Source: Methanosaeta sp. PtaB.Bin039 (GTDB lineage: Archaea > Halobacteriota > Methanosarcinia > Methanotrichales > Methanotrichaceae). Taken from it: 38,321 bases of DNA. Under the pieces are notes generated by a model. It saw only the letters and a program-made list of their open reading frames with translations. It was not told where the DNA came from and ran no database searches. Positions 13,711-20,900 of this stretch are shown here, one piece after another (position 1 is the first letter of the stretch; each line of letters starts with the position of its first letter). The stretch covers positions 1 to 38,321 of the forward strand of contig MVQI01000019.1 of the NCBI GenBank assembly GCA_002067795.1, read 5' to 3'. The position numbers and the translations under genes were made by a program.

Positions 13711-14079
13711 TTGAAGACTCTGACGATCATCCTCACCGATGGGCCATACATCTCCGAATATGCCGAGATGGCATACAAGATCGCTGCAAAAGCACTGCAA
13801 ATGGCTCAGGTCAATGTGTTTTTGTACCTGGATGCCGTGCATATTCCCAAGCGTGGACAAAAGCCATCAGTCCTTGGAGATGCAGGCCATCTTTTCCGCG
13901 ATCTTGCCCAGAGGGGGGCAATTGTCAGGGCCTGTGTCAGATGTGCTGCAGCCAGAGGCTACGCGGCAGGGGACGACGGAACCAGCCCCGATTACGAGCA
14001 GGGTATACTGATCACCAGCCTCTATGATATGGCTGAGATGATTAAGAACAGCGACCAGGTGATTTCCTTATCCAGATGA
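13711..14079 (+). CDS. dsrE: DsrE/TusD-like sulfurtransferase subunit
   Basis: A 122-residue protein starting with TTG at 13711, supported by AGGTG seven bases ahead; upstream in-frame codons belong to the overlapping end of the previous gene. MKTLTIILTDGPY and the alternating helix-strand pattern fit the DsrE fold. AIVRACVRCAAARG places cysteines at 75 and 78; residue 78 is also the active sulfur-carrying cysteine in TusD/DsrE as I recall. In a DsrEFH or TusBCD hexamer this subunit accepts persulfide sulfur and passes it on. It overlaps dsrF by ATGA. The neighbours are an Fe-S regulator and an arsenite exporter rather than dissimilatory sulfite reductase genes, so the acceptor is unknown. 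Confidence 0.85.
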   Translation: MKTLTIILTDGPYISEYAEMAYKIAAKALQMAQVNVFLYLDAVHIPKRGQKPSVLGDAGHLFRDLAQRGAIVRACVRCAAARGYAAGDDGTSPDYEQGILITSLYDMAEMIKNSDQVISLSR

Positions 14080-14417
14080 GATCTGCCTTCTACCTCCTGG
14101 ACGTTGCGCCCTACGGCAGCGAGAAGGCCTACGGATTGCTCAATGCATCGGCTGTCAGCATCGAGATGGAGGTGACTTTGGGCCTGTATGCCGATGGAGT
14201 GTACCTGGCTCTGGCAGGCCAGGACGGCCAGGCCCTGGCTGCGCCGACCATGTCTGACACGATCTATGCCTATCCCGAGATCAGGGTCCTGGCTCATGAG
14301 CCTTCCCTGGCAAGAAGAGGACTGTTATGCGAGAGCCTGATTGAGAGGGTGGAGCTGGTTGACGACGCGGATTTTCTGCAGCGAATAAGAGCAGCAGAGT
14401 GTCTCATAATCCTGTGA
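14076..14417 (+). CDS. dsrF: DsrF/TusC-like sulfurtransferase subunit
   Basis: A 113-residue protein beginning MRSAFYLLDVAPYGSEKAYG, with an ATG that overlaps the dsrE stop. The size, N-terminal strand followed by an E/K-A-x-G-L-L-A-S-like helix (AYGLLNASAVSIEMEV) and middle GLYADGVYLAL match DsrF/TusC. That subunit is structural in known complexes and need not carry an active cysteine; C85 and C109 are present. It is coupled to dsrE and followed 21 bp later by dsrH, giving the complete heterohexamer set in the usual order. Confidence 0.83.
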   Translation: MRSAFYLLDVAPYGSEKAYGLLNASAVSIEMEVTLGLYADGVYLALAGQDGQALAAPTMSDTIYAYPEIRVLAHEPSLARRGLLCESLIERVELVDDADFLQRIRAAECLIIL

Positions 14418-14438
14418 TGCGAGTGCAAAGGTGCCGAG

Positions 14439-14726
14439 ATGGAGATATTCTTCCTTACCAAGCCGCCGCGGAGTGACCGCACCGAGCTGTGCCTTCGTCT
14501 GCTGCAAAGCTCGAATGACGCCGCCATCTACCTGGCAGGCGACGGTATCTACAATCTGCTGGAGGATTCCCTCAAAGCCCTGCCACCTGAGAGAATTATT
14601 GTCTGCAAAGAGGACATGCAGGCAAGAGGGGTGGCGGCCAGGGAGGGCGTTGCCGTGCCTGACGACTTCTACGAGCGGCTTGTCGAGGACCTCATGAGAG
14701 AGGGGAACAGGGTCTACACATTCTGA
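14439..14726 (+). CDS. dsrH: DsrH/TusB-like sulfurtransferase subunit
   Basis: A 95-residue protein. AAIYLAGDGIYNLLEDSL is the typical DsrH/TusB core (GDGVY...L). C18 lies near the position of the conserved DsrH cysteine and C56 is a second candidate (RIIVCKEDMQARG). The start ATG has AAGGTG nine bases upstream. It is the last gene of the acr3 operon; the next coding sequence is a decayed arsM on the opposite strand. With DsrE and DsrF it should form the three-subunit sulfur relay. Confidence 0.83.
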   Translation: MEIFFLTKPPRSDRTELCLRLLQSSNDAAIYLAGDGIYNLLEDSLKALPPERIIVCKEDMQARGVAAREGVAVPDDFYERLVEDLMREGNRVYTF

Positions 14727-14844
14727 TTTATTTATAGCGCCGAGGTCTCGATCGTTTGAGTGCGAATAGGGCTGCCGACGAGCTGATAATGATTCGCGCG
14801 TTCTTAAGTGGGAGAGAGCATGTATGTGTTTGATCGCTGCTGAA

Positions 14845-15205
14845 TCAAAAATGGCTCCCTATTGAGCTGCCGGGCTTCTTTGCGGATTTGCCTATGCTGG
14901 CAACCAGGGCTCTGCCGTCCATCTCAACTGAGCCGTCTCTTGAGGCCATATCCTGCAACTCAGGACTCAAGGGGAATACCGTTTTTCCAGAAACTGAGAC
15001 CTCCTGAAATCCAGCCGCCCTTATGAACGAAAGATAGTCCTCTTTTCCCGCAGCACCGGAGATATATCCAGTATAGGCTTCGATGGACCTCTTTGCGGCA
15101 TTCGGAAAGCGCCCTGAGAAGTACCATGTCCGAGACTTTCAGCCTGCCGCCATGCCTGAGAACCCTGAAGGCCTCCGAGAAAGCCTTTTTCTTATCTCTT
15201 TGCAA
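14845..15205 (-). pseudogene. arsM: C-terminal remnant of arsenite methyltransferase arsM
   Basis: The minus strand carries RDKKKAFSEAFRVLRHGG and VSDMVLLRALSE from about 15200, typical of the SAM-methyltransferase half of ArsM. After a frameshift near 15085-15100 it continues RSIEAYTGYISGAAGKEDYL, SFIRAAGFQEVSVSGKTVF and ALVASIGKSAKK, ending TGA at 14845. The N-terminal half with the SAM-binding motifs is absent: the DNA upstream to 15300 does not encode it. ArsM proteins normally have a cysteine where this copy has tyrosine (GYISGA). So the gene is truncated, frameshifted and lacks a catalytic residue. It lies convergent to the dsrEFH genes. ArsM makes methylated arsenicals from As(III). 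Confidence 0.75.
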
Positions 15206-15496
15206 AGCAGGATTGCCCCTTGCAGGCCGTCGAGCTGCTCAAGGCGCCCATTCGGCCTTTCCTTTCGGCAACCTTGTGGAAAAGGTTTATTTTATTTAGG
15301 ATGAAAGACCACATGCTTGTATAGGCAGACAAAAGGCAATATTATATCGAGAAGAGACATCAAGGCATGTCCTGATAATATACGCAGACCCTGGACAATC
15401 GCAGGGTTTATCCGTACCGATGCCAAGAAGAGGACATCTCCAGCCATTTCGGCTGGCTATCATAACAAGACAATCTGACACGAGCGGGCCACCACA

Positions 15497-15751
15497 ATGA
15501 AGAATAGAATAAAGATCTATAGGGCAATTCACGACCTGACGCAAGAAGAACTGGCCGGAAAGCTGGGGGTCACCAGGCAGACCGTGCTGGCCATAGAAAA
15601 GGGCAAGTACAACCCGTCTCTTGATCTGGCCTTCAAGATGTCGAAGATCTTCGGCGTCAGGATAGAAGACATTTTCTTAAGTGACGATTCGCCAGACGAC
15701 AAGGTCTTGATCGCGAAGCAGATATTTGGCGAAGATAGAGGTGCCACGTGA
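15497..15751 (+). CDS. Small XRE-type HTH regulator
   Basis: An 84-residue DNA-binding protein. KIYRAIHDLTQEELAGKLGV is followed by TRQTVLAIEKGKYNPSLDLA, the canonical XRE/Cro helix-turn-helix, and the tail is FGVRIEDIFLSDD. This is the layout of the short YgzD-like regulators found in archaea and Firmicutes. There is no effector domain. A weak TATA-like ATTATATCG lies about 150 bp upstream (near 15341), and CCAGCC/GGCTGG forms a small hairpin in the leader at about 15441-15457. It is often paired with a small membrane protein in other genomes; here no such neighbour is seen. The target is unknown. Confidence 0.88.
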   Translation: MKNRIKIYRAIHDLTQEELAGKLGVTRQTVLAIEKGKYNPSLDLAFKMSKIFGVRIEDIFLSDDSPDDKVLIAKQIFGEDRGAT

Positions 15752-16098
15752 TACGAGGCCAGGGTCCGTAGAGCCACATCGAGAAGCGCTCTTCGGATTG
15801 GCCATTTCAATCCACAGGGCTGGGGGGCTTCCCATCATCACGGAGAATGGGAAGTGCATTGCATCAGCCAGAGGGGACGGCTTTATGTCCTGCAATCGGG
15901 TTGCCAGGGCCAAACTCTCATTTCAGGGCATAAATCGCGGTTTTTAGGTGGAACGAAACGCGCTAGAGATAGACTACTAAAAAAGGGTTGCCGAACGGAT
16001 TGAACCCCGTTGCCATTTGATTCTTCCCGCAAAAGATGAGTAATATAATTATTAAATTTCGATATCAACGACTCTGATGACGAACTGTGGGTAGAGAT

Positions 16099-16245
16099 AT
16101 GTCGAGGATCGAGGAAGCCATCGGCAGGCTGGAGAGAATAGCAGATCGGCCGATCTGTTTCTCCCGAAAAGAGGAGCTCATGGAGGTCATAGCCATACTC
16201 AAAGAAGAGGCAGAGCTGCAGCGTACGGCCCCTCCCAGGATATGA
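16099..16245 (+). CDS. Possible 48-residue helical small protein
   Basis: An ATG frame MSRIEEAIGRLERIADRPIC, then FSRKEELMEVIAILKEEAEL and a short tail. Heptad-like spacing of I, L and charged residues predicts an amphipathic helix or short coiled coil. GGTAGAGAT before the ATG is a weak ribosome site. There are no homologues I recognise. The amino-acid pattern is more protein-like than chance, but the frame is too short to be sure. Confidence 0.35.
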   Translation: MSRIEEAIGRLERIADRPICFSRKEELMEVIAILKEEAELQRTAPPRI

Positions 16246-16485
16246 TAGCTGTAAAGAGGCCTGCCTAAATACTCGGGCTTAACAGACGAACTGCCCCTGC
16301 CAGCAAGAGCAAGAGATCGCCCGCCCCAAGTTTTCTTGGTTAAATTCGACCTGCTTGCTAAAGTCGCCTGCTGGGCATTTTTGGTCCGGGATCGTATCCG
16401 TTGCTGCTCTTCCCGAGATCAGGTGATTTCAGAGCCAAAGGTCCCCGAAAAGCCCTGATCAGAGGCATATTTGGCGGTTGCCCGT

Positions 16486-17211
16486 TCATTTGACCCGAAG
16501 ATCGCGGATAGACGCATCCTGAAACGACTCGGTTATCTTGTCCCTGGGTCTCTCGGCGAACTGGTCGGCGCATCCATTGCAATCGACTTCCAGGTCCCTG
16601 AGCTGCCGGCAGGACCAGCCTCCATGAGGCACTCTGCTCGCGCGGTAGATCTTCTCAGTAAGCAATCCTACCATCTTTTCCTTGCCGCCGGCCTGGTTTA
16701 ACATCTTCTCAGCCTCGCCAGAAAGAAAGCCGGCCGCCTTCACCTCACTGACCAGGGCATGGCCAGCACGCCACCCCTCCGGTTCCTGGAGATCGATAGA
16801 ACCCAAGAGCAGCAGGTTTAGCATGCAGCTTCGCATTTGGGGAGACCTCTTAAGACAAAACCGCCTGCGTACCTTCTTCTTGAGGGCGTCAAGAACTGCC
16901 AGCCTATCATCTCGGCAACGCTCGCATAGCTTGAAATGAAGCGAACCCCTGACAGGAAGGGTCCCGCATTGTGGGCACAGCCTGGTTGCCCCAACGATTT
17001 CGCCATCATCTTCGTGCATTTTCGCCGCATCCGACTCCGGCAGAAGCTCCTTGGATCGGGACCGCAGGTCCTCCAGATCTACATGGTAGGCACAGGCTGC
17101 AGACGCCATGCCATCACGACATTTGGCGGCCTCCTGCGAAGGTGCCGTCAAGATATCATGTGTCATATCTTTATTATTATGCATATATAACATATCAGTT
17201 TCATCAACCAT
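16486..17211 (-). CDS. Zinc-finger-like protein of unknown function
   Basis: Up to 241 residues. A C4 zinc-finger-like motif lies near residues 79-99 (LCPQCGTLPVRG, then KLCERCRDDRL: CX2C...CX2C). The middle is helical. Near the C-terminus, PHGGWSCRQLRDLEVDCNGC contains another cysteine group. I do not recognise the family; nucleic-acid binding is plausible. Start choice is uncertain: the TATA-like stretch TTATTATAAAAT (about 17212-17224, minus) sits immediately before the first ATG, and another (GTTATATATGC, about 17182-17192) lies inside the first codons. The real start is therefore probably the ATG at codon 7, 10 or 16. Nothing in the neighbourhood gives a function. Confidence 0.6.
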   Translation of the reverse strand: MVDETDMLYMHNNKDMTHDILTAPSQEAAKCRDGMASAACAYHVDLEDLRSRSKELLPESDAAKMHEDDGEIVGATRLCPQCGTLPVRGSLHFKLCERCRDDRLAVLDALKKKVRRRFCLKRSPQMRSCMLNLLLLGSIDLQEPEGWRAGHALVSEVKAAGFLSGEAEKMLNQAGGKEKMVGLLTEKIYRASRVPHGGWSCRQLRDLEVDCNGCADQFAERPRDKITESFQDASIRDLRVK

Positions 17212-17401
17212 ATTTTATAATAAAAATCAGATGTGCAGAGGGCGGCCAGGAGCGATTTTGCAAACACTTAGCAGCGGTAATTGAGGGAATCCCGGATGCA
17301 AAAAGATCCAAGAGCTGAGAGAGCCCTCAGAGGCCTTCTCAGCTTGTGCGGAGATCGCCGTCACATCATGACGAACATATTAATATTATTGCCAGATCGT
17401 A

Positions 17402-17584
17402 TTAAAATCGTCTGGCAGGCCGGGCAGGCCTGTGCTTCTGATAGCAGTCTTGGCAATAAACCGGGCGTGATCCGTCTGGTTTGAAGGGAACCTGGGTCTG
17501 CTTTCCGCATTCTGAACAGGTCACGTCGTGCATCTCTCTGGGGCCTCGGTTAAAGCCACTCCTACCGCTTCCATATCTTTCCAT
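17402..17584 (-). CDS. CxxC-x17-CxxC zinc-ribbon small protein
   Basis: A 60-residue protein starting MERYGSGRSGFNRGPREMHD. It carries one complete CxxC-x17-CxxC unit: CSEC, 17 residues (GKQTQVPFKPDGSRPVY), CQDC. This matches the small zinc-ribbon family named for that spacing (TIGR04272 as I recall), common in methanogens and Patescibacteria. The ends are rich in R, G and P, which suggests nucleic-acid contact. It is a single gene; the 370 bp between it and the giant secreted protein gene contain only small repeats. The precise role of the family is not known. Confidence 0.85.
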   Translation of the reverse strand: MERYGSGRSGFNRGPREMHDVTCSECGKQTQVPFKPDGSRPVYCQDCYQKHRPARPARRF

Positions 17585-17952
17585 TTAATTCACTTACCTT
17601 TGTATCGATTCAAAGAACCGATATTAACCGCATACATCTCAACAAAATCATTTGAATCAATGCAATGGGGTTTACCACCTAGTGCTATTCTAGGATATAT
17701 AACTATCGATGCAATGGGGAGGACCCGGTCCGAGAGAGAGCCATGGGATATATTTGAGGTGGGCTGCTGGGACGTTCTCAGATTTCCGATCAGGGCCATC
17801 GGAAGCTGGGCCCACCCCGGCGAAAAATTGCAGCCAGCAACGATGTCCACTCCCGTCGATCCCATCCGGCGCGCCCGGGGGGATCATCCCCTCTTCGATC
17901 CGAAATCGGAGGGAAGGGCGCCGGCGAGGAGCACCTCCCAACCCCGATAGAC

Positions 17953-20900
17953 CTACATCTTGGGAAGATCGGTCTGCCAGCCCTCACCCCACCCATCATC
18001 TGGCGGCTGTTCATTCTCAGGCTCAAAGGCCGGCTGGCCGTCCGAATCCTGCTGGCGATCGGACAGGTCGCCAGATATCGTCTGGATATCCGAAGCCGGC
18101 AGATCCACTGGCGCCGTCCGGGAAGCTGGAGACTCCTGTTCCGGGACGACTGTCTCCTGGCCAGAGAACCATAGCAGCTCACGACCTCCATTGGCCAGTA
18201 CCAGCAGATCTCCGGTCAACGGAGAAAAGGCCAGATCGCTTGGCCTGTTCAGCCCCGATACGACTGGCGTAAAAGAGCCGTCTTCATCCACCCTGAATAT
18301 GATCCCAGTGCCGGGATCGCTGGCGTATAGGGATCTGCCGAACTGACCGCCCTCGCCGAATGCCAGGCCGCCTCCCGACAGAGTCTCGCTCTCGTTCAGA
18401 CGGCAGACCCTTACTGCTGTGCCGTTCTCCTCCAACCTGAAGACATCAAGGGAGGTTCCAAAAGGCCAGCTGCCACCACCCCAGCTCAGACAGTAAAGGG
18501 TCCCGGATGAGGGGTCGATGGCAAGGGCGCCAGGCCCTTGCGGCTTTTCTGCGCCTGTGATAAGCGGCACCTCAGCCACTCCTTCTGCAGGAAGCCGCCA
18601 TATGTTGTCGGCCTCGAAATCGCAGAATAGCCAGCCTCCGTCCTGAGCCGCAATTATATGGCCGAGCCCGCCGTATCCGCTGCTCAGGTTCCACTGCCGA
18701 AACGATCCATCCCGTTGCAGCTCATACAGCCCGGAGTAACGGTTTCCGCCCTCGACCCATCCATCGACAGCAACCAGGAATCCATCATCCAAGACCACTC
18801 CGCTCTTGCGGTTGATCCCGGCCAAAAGCTCGGACTCCACTGCCGTAAGAGCCCGCCCTTCCGGCGAGATCTCAACCAGCTTCTGCCATTTCCTGGTGGA
18901 CGAGTAATAAGCCTCCATCTGATTGGAAAAGGCATAGGCGGTTCCGTCTGGTCCGAAGAAGAGGCCGCCCAAAGCGAAATCTGACGATAGGCGCCTGACC
19001 TGAAGATCCGACATGGCGACGAGATCTTCCGGCAGGGGCAGCGGCTGAAGCAGGCTGCATTCTGGGGGCGTCCAGTTCTCTGCCTGCGACTGCCTGGCGA
19101 TCTGCTCAACGGCGAAGTCCGCGCTCAGCGATGCATTGGCAGTTGGATCCCACTCCTGGTTGGCTATCCGCAATGTCAGATAAGCCGGCCCCATAAAGCC
19201 TCCATTGAAGTCGTCCAGACGCTGCCACTGGCACTCTGACCAGACATATGTGGAGATGTTACCGTCAGTCCTGACCATTCGCAGATAGCCTGTGGTATCT
19301 GAGGCAGCCATCCAGCGATACCCCACCCACCGGTCCATGACCTTTAGATCAGTTGCATACCGCAGCATATAGCGGTCTGACATCGGCAGATAACCATCGG
19401 CAAATGCCACCTCGACATATGAGGAGTTGACCGGGTCCTGTCCCTGGGCTGCCACGGTGATCTGATACCGCTGTCCCTGCTGGTAGGTCCCGTTCTGGCC
19501 CGAGATCCGCACAACCACATCGAAGTCTCCTGGCATGCTTAGGCCGGAGCTTGCAGAGACGCTTCCGCGGATAGTTCCATCCAGCTCAAGATGAACTGTC
19601 CCATTGCCGCCCTGGGCCAGGCCGGCCCACTGGTCAAAGTCCCACTCCGGTGCTGGAAGGGAGCCGTTCTGGGCAGTGGCCAGGCTGACATCTCGCAGGG
19701 TGAAGTTGGCAGGCTCGGAAACCATGCCGTCGTAGGCATCTCGTTTGAAGACCCAACCAACCCATATTGTCTCGGGGACGACGATCTCCTGCCTGGTGGA
19801 CAGGTTCCAGCGGACCCCGTCAAGAGACCAGTAGCTCTTCCAAAGATCGCCACGCCGGGTCAGCTTCATCAGCACCGGACTGGACGGAGCCGAAGGGGCA
19901 TCCCTAAGATAATATGCAGAGTAATCCACCTTCGGCGGCCGTCCGAGCAAGGCCAGGCGGTTGAGCCCGTCCGAGAACACCCAGCCGCCACCCAGGATGC
20001 AATAGTGCTCTCCAAGCCCGTCCGGATCCATCTGTCCGGCCAGCTGACCCAGGTAAGATCCGGGGGAATAGAGCAGGAACTCGGCCGCCGATAGGCTTGT
20101 GGCGTTGGTCTGAAGCAGGATCTCCCCGACGAGATCGAAGTCGCCCGTGGCCTTGTGCAGAAGCCTGGGAGCTTCAGAACGCTGGCCTGCTGTGCTTCCC
20201 GGATACCCCCACAGCTCGTTTCCGGTTGGGACGGTCACTCGCAGAGTACCCTTCTGTGGGCTTTGCAGGATCGCGTCCTGATCCGGGTCCTGCCATAGCC
20301 ATCCCTCTGGCATCTCATTTCCGGAGAACTCGGCCTTGTGGGTACCATAAGGCTCAGGTATATGATCATCTGCCGGTATGTCGGCAAAGGGAAGTCCTCT
20401 TACGAGGTCGCTGCCAAGAGTGGTTGACTCGATCTCGCTGCTCACCTTTTCTGGAATGGAGAGGACCTGGCCAGCCCCTACCTGGGACTCTGACCCATCG
20501 GCGTCCATTATATCGGCCGAGCCGTCCTCCACTGCTACCCACCCGGATTCTCCGTCCCAGCGGCAGGTCAGCCTGGTACCGCGCGGCTCGATGATGCTGG
20601 GTCCCATCACAACCTGAACACGGTGCTCGCCCTGGGGCAAAGCGTCCAGTGTAACCTCGCCCCGGAAGACATTTGCCCGCACATAGCCGGGACGTGGCTG
20701 CGAGAAAATAACCACCGAGTCGGCCTTCACCAGCAGCCTGGACCCGTCAGGCATCTGGAGAAGGGCCTGCCCACCCGGACCGGTCTGCAGCCTGTCCCCA
20801 TCCTGTATTATGTCGCTGGCCTGAGCCGCAGTCTGCCTCTTCAATGAGACGACCTCGACTTTGGCTGTGAAGCTCTGGCCAAAGCAGGAACCGGTCAAAG

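Noticed and set aside
15726-15947. 73-codon frame after the XRE regulator
   Set aside because: It starts with TTG inside the preceding gene, lacks a ribosome site and resembles no family.
15985-16012. tRNA-like T-arm on the minus strand (GGGGTTCAATCC with flanking complementary bases)
   Set aside because: The loop length is wrong and no acceptor, D or anticodon arms can be drawn around it. It fits a small hairpin followed by T-rich sequence better.
17657-17719. Direct repeat TCRATGCAATGGGG 49 bp apart between the zinc-ribbon gene and the giant protein gene
   Set aside because: It is short and in a region without identifiable promoter elements; nothing supports a function.
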